A stretch of DNA of 64,000 bases from Verrucomicrobiaceae bacterium (GTDB taxonomy: Bacteria > Verrucomicrobiota > Verrucomicrobiia > Verrucomicrobiales > DEV007): the NCBI GenBank assembly GCA_004211885.1, contig SHBV01000007.1, positions 1 to 64,000 on the forward strand. Direction: 5' to 3'. The notes under the pieces are model-generated. The model saw only the letters and a list, made by a program, of their open reading frames with translations, was not told where the DNA came from and ran no database searches. Made by a program: the position numbers and the translations under genes. Within the stretch, counting starts at the first letter, position 1, and every line of letters begins with the position of its first letter. This document shows positions 54,901 to 63,574 of this stretch, in pieces.

Positions 54901-55770
54901 GCCTCCAAAAGAAATTTCATCTTCTAATACTGTTGCAACACCACTAAGGTCAGTAAGATTTCCGGCGTACTTCTCCTCCCAAATGTCAGGGAGTCCGTCC
55001 TCATCATCATCTTCAGTGCTGAAGACTCCGCGGTTCTCATAGACGGTTTGAATTTCCGCTTCGCTGAGGGCCGCGTTGTAGAGGCGAACATCGGACATGT
55101 AGCCTGCCCAGTTCTCAACTCCCTGTCCCCCGAAGTACACGGGCTGCGGGTCCTGAGGGGCTGCCACGATGGTTCGGCTCCCGGATTGAAATCCGTCACG
55201 GTAATAGGTCAGCTCGGTTCCGGATTTGACCACGACGTGGTGCATCCAGATTCCCGCGGGAATATCTTCATAGTCCAGTCCCTGAACATTATTGGTGTCC
55301 CACTCAAACATTCTTGTGGTGAACTTGATGAATTGACGCGGAGCAAAGTCGCCGCCGGCTGAGGAATAGCGATTTCCTAAGATAACATCATTGTTCGCTC
55401 CTTGCTCGGACTTGGCCCAGAATGACCAGGTAAATTCAGAGTCTGCCTCGGTAGTGAAGATTGGCAATGTTCCTGAGTCGGGTGGATTCCCGACGACCGC
55501 GTAAGCGCCGCTATTGTCGATTCCATTGAAGCTCAGTACAGTGCCAAACTCAGGATCTTCGGCCCAGGCACTTTCACCATCACCAAGGCCTCCAAAATCA
55601 ACGTTATTGATGAGTGCTGATAAATCATTTCCGCTAATATCGTTAGCAGTGTCGCCGGTCCCTTCGTTGAGGGGCCACCAGCCGAAGATGTCCTGAGATT
55701 TTACCTGAGGTGAAGTCCACGCAAGGAGACCCATGAGAATTGGAATAGAGAGGATTGGAGGTTTTTTCAT
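51979..55770 (-). CDS. secreted protein with three LamG domains and TSP3 calcium repeats
   Basis: 1263 residues with signal peptide (MKKPPILSIPILMGLLAWTS). LamG/concanavalin-like domains lie at about 25-250 (WWPLNEGTGDTAND), 637-833 and 967-1173 (FTVSAWYTAEAINKSWQCLVAKG). The two linkers carry TSP3-like repeats (DGDGLTDLDEYEETRTDPTKADTDEDG and a second set with ADSDEDGLSDK), which bind calcium. The C-terminus (FEWNSKPNRTYALYFSE) is common in this phylum. It is probably a surface or outer-membrane-associated carbohydrate-binding protein. It is the largest gene of the accessory region after the protease. Confidence 0.87.
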   Translation of the reverse strand: MKKPPILSIPILMGLLAWTSPQVKSQDIFGWWPLNEGTGDTANDISGNDLSALINNVDFGGLGDGESAWAEDPEFGTVLSFNGIDNSGAYAVVGNPPDSGTLPIFTTEADSEFTWSFWAKSEQGANNDVILGNRYSSAGGDFAPRQFIKFTTRMFEWDTNNVQGLDYEDIPAGIWMHHVVVKSGTELTYYRDGFQSGSRTIVAAPQDPQPVYFGGQGVENWAGYMSDVRLYNAALSEAEIQTVYENRGVFSTEDDDEDGLPDIWEEKYAGNLTDLSGVATVLEDEISFGGPITDEASMGVSTDITYTHAMSGHTAVTINGVTFEALRPNQYPENFDYENFRHEAGNGALVQGDPMSQALRAFWNPTTGGVTSSEIRKMMDAFFANGAGGDGSNEDIRLSGLTPGQAYEFRFYHRPLGPAGSLPPNFGESYADCIMKFTTGGNSKSISYDIAEASKPPINMANNHQVFYLSYKYTAGDDGKLVLNVKTPKVVPNWWEDQSSSSPLIFALSNQEIEGGGNGDFDGDGLTDLDEYEETRTDPTKADTDEDGLGDAVETNTGTYVSATNTGTNPRKADSDNDGLLDGVETKTGLFIAAENTGTDPNNADTDGDGFSDGGEVIEGTDPLDPNSKGGIPAPILYLDFEDGAIDLSGNTNDGEVNGDVTFDAEGAEGGPTPTTGASFNGGHLNIPGVDMSGIIQDIEGENSYTLSAWIKPSDLGGNKFLWGQTSQGIHNGIRNGGFLHQAHWGADTNGATNLSTLEGQWIHAAWVYDGDADVGTIYLNGEVDWTGGKRAPNGSGNLLVGGSNGGGDNYLGLVDDVAVWNEVLPEGSIKALADGTSPIGASQEDDDGDGLPDAWEEKYGVDDPEGDDDNDGLTNIEEYEARTKPNKADSDEDGLSDKAEIEEHETNPLNPDADKDGLLDGEEIAAGTDPENKDTDGDGITDFNEIQNGTDPLVVTAIAFETNLVSYWPLDSDFDDAKAENHGLEEGGPIEFQTGKFDGAVYLNGSQSIEITGDENTFDFAGESFTVSAWYTAEAINKSWQCLVAKGEGNGWRLHRRGGDNPPEMTFTGGNGDVDRHNVAMTVGGDPETWHHVAGVTDADTQEQILYLDGEEVARKAAATLQDRSNPMRIGDNPDARNRNWQGKVDDVAVWGRALQPNEIAEIWDGGSGKSIEDMLGLSVPFDFTSVIYDANDDSFRFEWNSKPNRTYALYFSETLEEFGADVDDSIESGGESTVYPPVGEPGLPNPLEGARKIFFKIEENQ

Positions 55771-55838
55771 AATCTTTATTTTTTCAGAAAATACCTTTTT
55801 GCGTTCTGAATCTCAATATAATTATAGTATTATTTAGT

Positions 55839-55855
55839 TCATGTTAGGAACATGA
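55839..55855. promoter_or_regulatory. palindrome upstream of LamG gene
   Basis: TCATGTT-AGG-AACATGA is a 7-bp inverted repeat about 70 bases before the LamG gene ATG. There is no T-run. Operator function is inferred. Confidence 0.3.
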
Positions 55856-55925
55856 GAATGCTCTCTATTAGAAAAAATGAGAGAAATAGTTTTTTCCTGA
55901 CCCGAGCAATTTCAGTGCGATTAGC

Positions 55926-58900
55926 TTAAGGCGCCTCTGTCTCGATCCTGAGAAGGAATTGAGGAATTTCTCGAGGACTGATAGGGACAGTCACTTCATA
56001 TAATTTGTCCCAGCCATTGGCTGGCCTTTGGAGCCAAAGAGTTTCATTTCCACTCAGGGCGCCAGTAGGCTCCCATGATTTGCCGTCAGAGGATCTTGCG
56101 ATGCGTGCCCGTGCAGAATCAGAAGAAATTCTAGCGCCTATCCTTATAGATTCAGTGGACGCTTCTAGAATTTCAATGGATGTGACTCTTTCGTTAACTG
56201 GATTCCCATCACGAATTACTGTGACCTCATCGACCCACCCCGCGTCTAGGCCTGAGCTTTCATTGACGTCCTTAGAATAAGTAAAAGAGATGAGATGAGA
56301 CCCTTCAGGGACATTGATGGTGCTTTGCTCCCAATTCACTTCACCGCTAATGTATTCTATGTATTCTCCATCAAGTCGAACGGACAGAAAGTCGTATTCA
56401 AATTCTGAACTGACTTTCCACCAGAAGCTGACCTTAGCCGGGCCAGTCAGCTCGAACGAGATGGTGGAGCTTTGCATGTCCGTTATGGCTCCGCTCTGAC
56501 CGGCGCTTTCTCCGTCATGGGAAAATTCTGACTGAGAGAACCAGTTAGTGTCGCCCGAAACCTGCCAGTCGAGATCGTCCGAGGGATTTTCCACTGCTTT
56601 AATAATTACGAGCGTCACTTCTTTTGTGATTCTACCGATATCATTTTCCGCCCACACTGAAAAGTTATAGGTTCCTGGTTCAGGGGCGGTTCCTTTTAGT
56701 GCACCCGATTCAGGTACATAGCTGATCCATTCAGGCAGGCCATTGAATCCTATTGTCACGGGACCATTTTCAACACTGAAAGGGATGACTATATTTTCTC
56801 CCTGATTAAATGAGAGTTCTGTGCTGATTGATATGACTGGTGAAAGGGGTGAGATAATCTCGACCTGATCTAACCATCCGGCATCATCACCCTCGGACAA
56901 GGCAACGTCTTTACTGTATGTCCAGGAAACAGAATGTTCGCCTTCAGGCACGTTGATTTCTTTTTTTTCCCAATTCACTTCACCGCTGATTCTATGTTGC
57001 AGGATCTGTTCATCTAGGAACACTGAAAGGTAGTCATAGTCCGGTTCTGAGCTGACTTTCCACCAGAAGGATACGGTAGCTGGTCCAGTAACTTTAATGG
57101 ATATAGTGGATTGCTCGCGAGCGCTGATCTTGCCACTTTGTGCTGCGTCAGACCCATCATGTGTTATTTCTGATTGGGGAAACCAGAAAGAGTTACCACT
57201 AGCAGTCCATTCCGGTTGTTCTAAAGATTCGCCGATGGGCCAGATGACTGTAATTCTGACTCTTTCGGTAATGGTCTCGTTACCGTTCTGTGCAATGATG
57301 GCAAATTCATAGTTCCCCGGCGAAGGAGCGTTACCGGAAAGTGAACCATTTTCATTATTGTGCACGAGCCATTCCGGAAGCCTATCAAAACTTACCGGAA
57401 CAGAATTATTTTCAATACTGAAGGGGATGATGATTTTTTCAGCTAGGTAGAATGAATAATCATTGTTGACCGTTATGATCGGGGTAGCCTTATCAATGAG
57501 CTTAAAATCATCAATCCATGCGGTGTCCTGACCCTCTGACAAACCCTCATCCTTCGAGTATGTCCAGGTGAGGGTATGATTGCCTTCCGGAACATTGAAT
57601 GTTTTGAGTGTCCAATCCACTTCACCGCTGATGCTATCTTTTATGATTCCATCAATACTGAAGGAAAGAAAATCATAACCTGTTTCAGAGCTGACTTTCC
57701 ACCAGAATGATAATGTTGCCGGTCCGCTCACATTAACGCTGACTGAGCTTTCTTCTTGATCCTTGATAAGGCCACTCTGTGCCGCATTTTTGCCGTCATG
57801 TGATACTTGCGACTGAGGGAACCATAATTTATCACCTGATCCCTGAAAGTTGAATTTTCCCAGCGAAGGATCGGTTCCTTGGATCGCATCATCAACGGAA
57901 TCGACTACTTGAAGGGTTAGGTTCGCTGAGAACCGGTTTCCGTTATCGGCCGTCAGCATGATCGAATAGTTCCCTTTCTCGGAAACTTTACCGGAAATTG
58001 TGTCCTTACCATCAAATTCAAGGCCATCGGGCAAGGAACTAACAAAGTAACTGGAGGAAGCATCAATGGAGGTGATTTTGTAATTAAATTCCTTGCCCCT
58101 TACAGTAATTAACTCAAGAGGACTGGTGATGGTCGGATCTAATGAACGGCTGGATAGTGAAACTTCATCAACCCAGGCCGTGTCCAGTCCTCCGGTCCCG
58201 CTCACGTCCTTTGAATAGGTCCAGGAAATGGTGTGGTTTCCAGCCGGTATTGTTATTGTTTTTTGTTCCCAGCCCACTTCTCCACTGATTTGATCCTGAA
58301 TCTCTCCGTCCATGTCCACGGACAGCAAATCATAATCTTCCTCGGAGCTGACTTTCCACCAGTAGTAAACCAGGTCAGGTCCGGAAACTTCAATTGAAAA
58401 TGAGGCGCTTTGGTTTGAGTCGATAGGTTCGGGCCTGGCGGCATCGGAACCGTCATGAGAAGTGTTGGTTTGGCGGAACCATCCTGGTGATGCGTTTGAT
58501 AATAGGACAGGTAGTTCTTGAATTTCAATGGCGTTGGAAAGACTATCAGCTTCTACCCTTATCGTAAGAGTCTCGAGATCGGATCCTGCTGAATTTTCAG
58601 CGATGATTTTGACACTGAATGTACCGGTCGAAGTCGGGACCCAGTTAATTTCACCTGTTTGAGTGTTAATTTCCATCCCGTCCGGCCCATCACTGATCCC
58701 GTATGAGGTCGGGGTATTCTCTCCTGTGATCCTGTACGAAAGGACCAAATTAGTGGACGAGGTAATATTAAGTTCACTAGTTATGGTAGGTGTAATGAAA
58801 TCATCGTTAATAATTTCAATGCTTGCTGGGGTCGAGGCTGCGAGGGACTTGCGTGGGTCAAAAAGGGCAAGTAGGAACGTTTCGTTTTCTTCGGCGACTG

Positions 58901-60602
58901 AGTCTCCGATGATCTGGGCAGTGACCTTTTTGACAGTTTGCCCTGGCTCGAATGTAACGATTCTATTGACAGGTATATAATCATTGTCCTGAACTGTGGC
59001 GGTCCCGTCAATTGAACGGACAGTGACCTGAATTGGTCCTGAGCTAGGTTCTCCGATCTTCAGTTCTGCCTCAATGATAGTAGTGCCGGCATTACCTTCC
59101 CTGGCAGAGGCTCCGCTAATTGTAATGAGTTCATTTGAGTAAATGCCTGACAAGGAACTGGCTCCGGACCCGATAGGGTCCAGCCAATCTGAGAGTCGGG
59201 TCGAGGGAGTTCCTCCGCCAGTCCATGAGGTGTGGAGCCTGCCGTAATAGTCTGGACCTAGATCACCTCCACACTCTGAGTATCCTCCGGTCAATTGGCC
59301 GATAATCCTTCCCTTGTCATCAAAGAGAGCTGAGCCTGAGGATCCGGGCTCTGTCGTTCCAAAGTCCCATGCCCCTATACGCAGAAATTTTGCATTATTA
59401 TCGATCCTTGCGCTTAGAAAATCAGTGATCGTCGTCGGATCCATATCGAATGAGATGCGTTTTTCAGAGACGCCAGGATGATGAATTCCTATAGTCATTT
59501 CAGGATTCTCTGGGGACCGATTCCATCCCGCAAAGAAAGGACCATGATCCGTATTGATCGGATCATCAAGTTCTACCAGAGCGAAGTCAGACGGGGCATG
59601 CTCGGCCCTCAGAATGGCTCCGGTATTGAACTGCGTTGTAGGTCCATCACCTTCCTGTCTGTTCTGTACGGAACCTACTGCCCTGCACGATGTGTTTTCA
59701 TGATTCCAGTAGACGACCATAGAAGCTGCGTTCGATGGACTTATTCCGCAGTGCTCGGCCGTGAGGAAAAATGGCCTTAGATCGTTTCTGGTGTTGTTGA
59801 TGAGTGCTCCACTGCAGGTGTCGACGCCGTTCAAGGTGTAGGCTCCGACTGACTTTATCTGGTCACGAAATATATCAATGAGTGGTCCGTAGTCACTATT
59901 ATCAGCTGCTGAGCAGATCACATCAATTTGACAGTCTCCGGACGTATTATTGGAAATCTTGAAATGGGAACCGGCGCTTCGGAAACCATGGTTCACTTTC
60001 GTTATATTAATTTTAATGTCTGCAACGAGATGAGTCGGTGCGGACAACTTTAGACTCAAATTGTCGGACTTGAAGAGTGGGGTCCAGAGTTGGCCATGGT
60101 CTTCATTGTCAGATTCAGTAAAATGTATTGGGCCTGAATTGTCAGTGATGCTGTCAATTTGGAGGGATGAATTTTCTGGAAGATGAAATTCTGTAAATGC
60201 CAAGTTCAGGGACTCTGCTCCCTTTGATTTAATGTCTAGGGTCCAATGTGACATGTGTCTGTCTACGGTCCATGCCCCATGCGTTACTGGTCTTATATTA
60301 ACATTACGGCTAGTTGCGAAACGAGAAATTCCACGTTCTTCGAGTCTCAGAGCCTTTCGTATGAGTGGTTTGTGATCAATGGAAGGAAGTTCGATTTGTT
60401 CCTCATTCTGTTGAACTTGTGAAATGATCGCTTTTTTGGAAGTGCTGGCCATTTTCTGGGCACTGGACTCGGAGCGAACGTCCATGGGGTTTGGATAAAT
60501 TATAGTCCCCACCTTTTCTGACAAGTGAAGTTCCTGGATCGTTATAATAAGAATGATCGATAAGAGTCCGATCGGGACAAAGTGATTTTTTTTAATGCCC
60601 AT
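55926..60602 (-). CDS. very large secreted trypsin-like protease (lysyl endopeptidase-type) with Calx-beta and FWWKVSS modules
   Basis: 1558 residues. An N-terminal helix (about 12-28) is followed by a serine protease domain. The His motif is FFLTAEHCG (about 281), the Asp lies in SDFALVELDD (about 340), and the Ser motif is EPGSSGSALFDD (about 420). The Cys content and order resemble Achromobacter lysyl endopeptidase. A Calx-beta domain (about 490-600) and Ig-like putative domains follow. Four modules with FWWKVSSE.DYLS..LDG..ISGEV.WE (with GNHTISWTYSKD) come last. Specificity for Lys is inferred only. It is probably surface exported and matured. Confidence 0.88.
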   Translation of the reverse strand: MGIKKNHFVPIGLLSIILIITIQELHLSEKVGTIIYPNPMDVRSESSAQKMASTSKKAIISQVQQNEEQIELPSIDHKPLIRKALRLEERGISRFATSRNVNIRPVTHGAWTVDRHMSHWTLDIKSKGAESLNLAFTEFHLPENSSLQIDSITDNSGPIHFTESDNEDHGQLWTPLFKSDNLSLKLSAPTHLVADIKINITKVNHGFRSAGSHFKISNNTSGDCQIDVICSAADNSDYGPLIDIFRDQIKSVGAYTLNGVDTCSGALINNTRNDLRPFFLTAEHCGISPSNAASMVVYWNHENTSCRAVGSVQNRQEGDGPTTQFNTGAILRAEHAPSDFALVELDDPINTDHGPFFAGWNRSPENPEMTIGIHHPGVSEKRISFDMDPTTITDFLSARIDNNAKFLRIGAWDFGTTEPGSSGSALFDDKGRIIGQLTGGYSECGGDLGPDYYGRLHTSWTGGGTPSTRLSDWLDPIGSGASSLSGIYSNELITISGASAREGNAGTTIIEAELKIGEPSSGPIQVTVRSIDGTATVQDNDYIPVNRIVTFEPGQTVKKVTAQIIGDSVAEENETFLLALFDPRKSLAASTPASIEIINDDFITPTITSELNITSSTNLVLSYRITGENTPTSYGISDGPDGMEINTQTGEINWVPTSTGTFSVKIIAENSAGSDLETLTIRVEADSLSNAIEIQELPVLLSNASPGWFRQTNTSHDGSDAARPEPIDSNQSASFSIEVSGPDLVYYWWKVSSEEDYDLLSVDMDGEIQDQISGEVGWEQKTITIPAGNHTISWTYSKDVSGTGGLDTAWVDEVSLSSRSLDPTITSPLELITVRGKEFNYKITSIDASSSYFVSSLPDGLEFDGKDTISGKVSEKGNYSIMLTADNGNRFSANLTLQVVDSVDDAIQGTDPSLGKFNFQGSGDKLWFPQSQVSHDGKNAAQSGLIKDQEESSVSVNVSGPATLSFWWKVSSETGYDFLSFSIDGIIKDSISGEVDWTLKTFNVPEGNHTLTWTYSKDEGLSEGQDTAWIDDFKLIDKATPIITVNNDYSFYLAEKIIIPFSIENNSVPVSFDRLPEWLVHNNENGSLSGNAPSPGNYEFAIIAQNGNETITERVRITVIWPIGESLEQPEWTASGNSFWFPQSEITHDGSDAAQSGKISAREQSTISIKVTGPATVSFWWKVSSEPDYDYLSVFLDEQILQHRISGEVNWEKKEINVPEGEHSVSWTYSKDVALSEGDDAGWLDQVEIISPLSPVISISTELSFNQGENIVIPFSVENGPVTIGFNGLPEWISYVPESGALKGTAPEPGTYNFSVWAENDIGRITKEVTLVIIKAVENPSDDLDWQVSGDTNWFSQSEFSHDGESAGQSGAITDMQSSTISFELTGPAKVSFWWKVSSEFEYDFLSVRLDGEYIEYISGEVNWEQSTINVPEGSHLISFTYSKDVNESSGLDAGWVDEVTVIRDGNPVNERVTSIEILEASTESIRIGARISSDSARARIARSSDGKSWEPTGALSGNETLWLQRPANGWDKLYEVTVPISPREIPQFLLRIETEAP
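56210..58510 (-). repeat. four degenerate FWWKVSS modules (about 640-656 bp apart)
   Basis: The conserved string GACTTTCCACC recurs at 58351, 57695, 57055 and 56413 with 640 to 656-base spacing. A fifth related copy is in the coiled-coil gene near 47127. Confidence 0.8.
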
Positions 60603-60927
60603 GAGATATAATTTCTAACTAGAGCGATACTTTGATAGGTGGCAATGGTATATTTTCTTAAATTCCCGGTTTGTATTTTTTCTCTATAATAAATTAAAAT
60701 AATTGAGTTGGATAAAAAGAACGAAAAACTTATAATGAAAGAAAATATGTTAGCAAAACTTATCAGTCTTATCACGGCACCGCCAAAAATCATCCTGGAC
60801 CTTGTCACGGATGTTCTGGGAGCTGCAAAGTCATTGATCCCTGGCCTATAATGGTCTGAACGTTTCCATGGTTCATGTGCCGGGAACGATATAAAATTTA
60901 GGGAATATCATCTGTGTGTAGATGCTA
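60603..60927. other. intergenic region containing a possible micro-gene
   Basis: Between the divergent protease and hydrolase-propeller genes. It is AT-rich near the protease. It holds the 38-codon ORF at 60735-60851. No hairpin terminator was seen. Confidence 0.5.
60735..60851 (+). CDS. possible 38-residue amphipathic membrane peptide
   Basis: An ATG at 60735 opens 38 codons ending in TAA 60849-60851. The peptide starts MKENMLAKLISLITAPPKI and continues with ILDLVTDVLGAAKSLIPGL. It is mostly hydrophobic with spaced Lys, Asp and Glu, a profile that resembles short membrane-active or regulatory peptides. It sits 70 bases before the next gene start. No clear Shine-Dalgarno is seen, but that is usual here. 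It could be chance; translation must be shown. Confidence 0.4.
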   Translation: MKENMLAKLISLITAPPKIILDLVTDVLGAAKSLIPGL

Positions 60928-63534
60928 ATGAAGAACATTTTCACAGTTCTTTGCCTGTCGGGATTTTTCTTTTTTCCTGCTCAGAATGCTTCGGGGCAGG
61001 TATTAGCTTCGGTCGATCCCGATGAGGTTGGAATGTCCGGTAACGGGCTCTCACGCATTGACCAGGTCATTCAGAAGTACATTGATGAGAAGCAATTGGC
61101 CGGTGCCGTCACTATAGTGGCGCGTCGCGGCAAAGTAGTGCAGTTCAAACCTTATGGGATGCGCGACATTGCTACTCAGAGTCCGATGCGGAAAGATACC
61201 ATTTTCCGAATCTATTCCATGACCAAGGCCGTGGTCAGCGTGGCGGCGATGATACTGGTCGAGGAGGGAGACCTTGAACTTGACGAGCCGGCATCAAAGT
61301 ATGTCCCGGCACTGGGAAGAATGAAATTTAAGGGTAAGGATCCGGACAGGGAGATGAGTCTCCGTGATCTTTTGAGACACACGGCGGGGCTCCCGAACAA
61401 TGTGAATACGGACCGTGCCCTGAGGCGGGCCGGTCACCCGTCACTAGCGGACAGCACGCTCGAGGAAATGATGGACCGTCTCGATTCGGTTCCTCTCATT
61501 TACGAGCCAGGCAAGGATTGGTATTACAGTTTTGCGGCTGACGTCGTCGCTAGGTTAGTCGAGATAGGCTCAAAGAGGCGCCTCGATCAGGCCCTCTCAG
61601 AACTGGTCTTTGAACCGCTAGGGATGGTAGATACCGGGTTCCATGTGCCAAAGGAAAAATGGGACCGGTTCGCTGTCGCTTATGGTAACGGGCTCAAGCC
61701 GATCATTGCTCCGCAACCGGGAACGAGTGGTCCATTCACTTTTGAGAAGCCTCCTAAATTTCTTTCTGGGGGAGGAGGACTCGTCTCTACGGCCTCTGAT
61801 TATATGCGTTTTTGCCTCATGCTGACTGGTGGCGGTGAATTTGGTGAAAAGCGTCTATTGAAAAAGGAAACCGTAAAAATGATGCTGAGTGACCAGTTGC
61901 CTGAGGGAGTGGGGGAGATTTCCCGTGCTCCGGAGGGTCGTGGATTTGGTCTGGGCTTCGCGGTCCGTGTCAGGAAGACTGACAGGTCTCCTGTCGGTGA
62001 GAGTGAATGGCTCGGGGGCTTGGGAACTGAATTTTTTATTTCTCCCGATCATGAACTGGCAGTGATCACTCTTTCTAATCAGTCACCGATGCGTCAGATC
62101 AAAAGCGTGGTTCGCCCGGTCGTGTACGACGCTATCATTGAAGAGAAGGATCAGTTGGGAAAAGTTCCGGACCGTGACCATTACCTTGTCCTCGATTCTC
62201 GAATCATTGAGTCGAAGGAGAATGCTCAACTCATGCCCGGTAAAGTTAAGAAGAGTCCTGATAATCCTCTCTTCGTTGAGGATAAGCCTTGGGAACCTCG
62301 CTACGACAACATGTATCCAAATGTCATCTACGATGAGGAGGAGAAGCTCTACAAGTGCTGGTACTGCCCTTTCATTATTGATCAGAGGACTAGCGAGACA
62401 CCCGAAGGTAAGCGCAATCCCGAATCGGTCGATTACATGAATGCCAAACCGGCTGCAAGGGAAGAGGCGATTCTTTATGCAACGTCAGTGGATGGGATCG
62501 AGTGGGAGAAGCCGGATCTTGGCATTTTCGAATTTGAGGGAAGCAGGAAAAATAATATTGTTTGCCGAGGTGCTGGAGGATCTGGTGTCATTAAGGATCA
62601 ACGGGACCCGGACCCGGACCGGCGATACAAGGCGTTTTTCTGCACGGATTCGGGTTATAGGATGAGGTATTCTAGGGACGGTATTTATTGGGGCCCGGAA
62701 GTGGCATTGCCCGGGGTCGGGGAAAGTGATACGCATGCCAATATGATCTGGTCTCCTGAACTGGACAGGTACGTGGGAATTCTGCGCCACTATGACAATG
62801 TGCCGGTCACGGGGAACCGTAAGATTGCAAGGACCGAGAGTGCCGATGCAGTGAGGTGGGCCAAGTCAAAGACGATCCTAGAGGGTACGCCACTCGATCA
62901 GCTTCATGACATGGTTATCTTTCGTGACGGTGGTCTTTACCTTGGCCTGATCGGTTGCATGAATTATCCGTCCGCAAAATCCCGTGACGGTGTCCGTCAG
63001 CACATTGAACTTGCTTGGAGCCCGGACTCGTACACTTGGCACCGAGTGAGCCCGGGCAGCCCACTGATCGGGCATTCGCCGGCAAAAGGGGTAGAGTACG
63101 GAAAAATGCCCTATGACTGGGGCGCTATGTTTCCTGCGGCTCCGGTCTTTGTGAATAATGAGATCCGCATCTATTACGGGGCGTCGGACTGGTACTTTTT
63201 TGACTGGAGGAAGGGTGGCCTTGCCTTGGCAACTCTGGGAAAGGACCGTTGGGCCGGTTATGTGCCGCAAGAAATGAAAAGGCCAGCCATTGTTACGACT
63301 GTTCCCTTGAGTTTTAAAAGAAAGGTCCTCGTGACGGCAGATGTCGTTGGTTCAATTGTCGTGAATATTATTGGCAGTGATGGCGAAACTATTGCCGTTT
63401 CTGATCCTATCATTAAAGATTGTACTGATCATGAGTTGAGCTGGGACCGTGATTTTGAGCTGAAGAAGAGAGAAAGGGTTCGACTCAGGTTCAAACTGAA
63501 CAGTGCGACTCTTTACTCTTTTAGTTTCAAATAA
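60928..63534 (+). CDS. secreted serine hydrolase fused to GH32/43-like propeller
   Basis: About 868 residues. Signal peptide MKNIFTVLCLSGFFFFPAQNASG is followed by a beta-lactamase-type hydrolase (about 25-415) with SMTK near 97 (FRIYSMTKAVVSVAAMILVEEG) and YYSFAADVVARLVE near 198. From about 425 a five-bladed propeller begins (NPLFVEDKPWEPRYDNMYPNVIYDEEEKLYKCWYCP, ATSVDGIEWEKPDLGIF, RYSRDGIYWGPEV), similar to glycoside hydrolase family 32/43-type sequences. Acidic active-site residues cannot be assigned. A final beta domain follows. The G+C looks higher than in neighbours. An ATG at 60922 gives two extra residues. Confidence 0.85.
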   Translation: MKNIFTVLCLSGFFFFPAQNASGQVLASVDPDEVGMSGNGLSRIDQVIQKYIDEKQLAGAVTIVARRGKVVQFKPYGMRDIATQSPMRKDTIFRIYSMTKAVVSVAAMILVEEGDLELDEPASKYVPALGRMKFKGKDPDREMSLRDLLRHTAGLPNNVNTDRALRRAGHPSLADSTLEEMMDRLDSVPLIYEPGKDWYYSFAADVVARLVEIGSKRRLDQALSELVFEPLGMVDTGFHVPKEKWDRFAVAYGNGLKPIIAPQPGTSGPFTFEKPPKFLSGGGGLVSTASDYMRFCLMLTGGGEFGEKRLLKKETVKMMLSDQLPEGVGEISRAPEGRGFGLGFAVRVRKTDRSPVGESEWLGGLGTEFFISPDHELAVITLSNQSPMRQIKSVVRPVVYDAIIEEKDQLGKVPDRDHYLVLDSRIIESKENAQLMPGKVKKSPDNPLFVEDKPWEPRYDNMYPNVIYDEEEKLYKCWYCPFIIDQRTSETPEGKRNPESVDYMNAKPAAREEAILYATSVDGIEWEKPDLGIFEFEGSRKNNIVCRGAGGSGVIKDQRDPDPDRRYKAFFCTDSGYRMRYSRDGIYWGPEVALPGVGESDTHANMIWSPELDRYVGILRHYDNVPVTGNRKIARTESADAVRWAKSKTILEGTPLDQLHDMVIFRDGGLYLGLIGCMNYPSAKSRDGVRQHIELAWSPDSYTWHRVSPGSPLIGHSPAKGVEYGKMPYDWGAMFPAAPVFVNNEIRIYYGASDWYFFDWRKGGLALATLGKDRWAGYVPQEMKRPAIVTTVPLSFKRKVLVTADVVGSIVVNIIGSDGETIAVSDPIIKDCTDHELSWDRDFELKKRERVRLRFKLNSATLYSFSFK

Positions 63535-63574
63535 AAGAATGGAGTTAATTTTTATTTTTCAATAAGTTAATAGA

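Noticed and set aside
60542-60808. Minus-strand 88-codon ORF
   Set aside because: It overlaps the start of the protease gene and the small plus ORF, with no family pattern.
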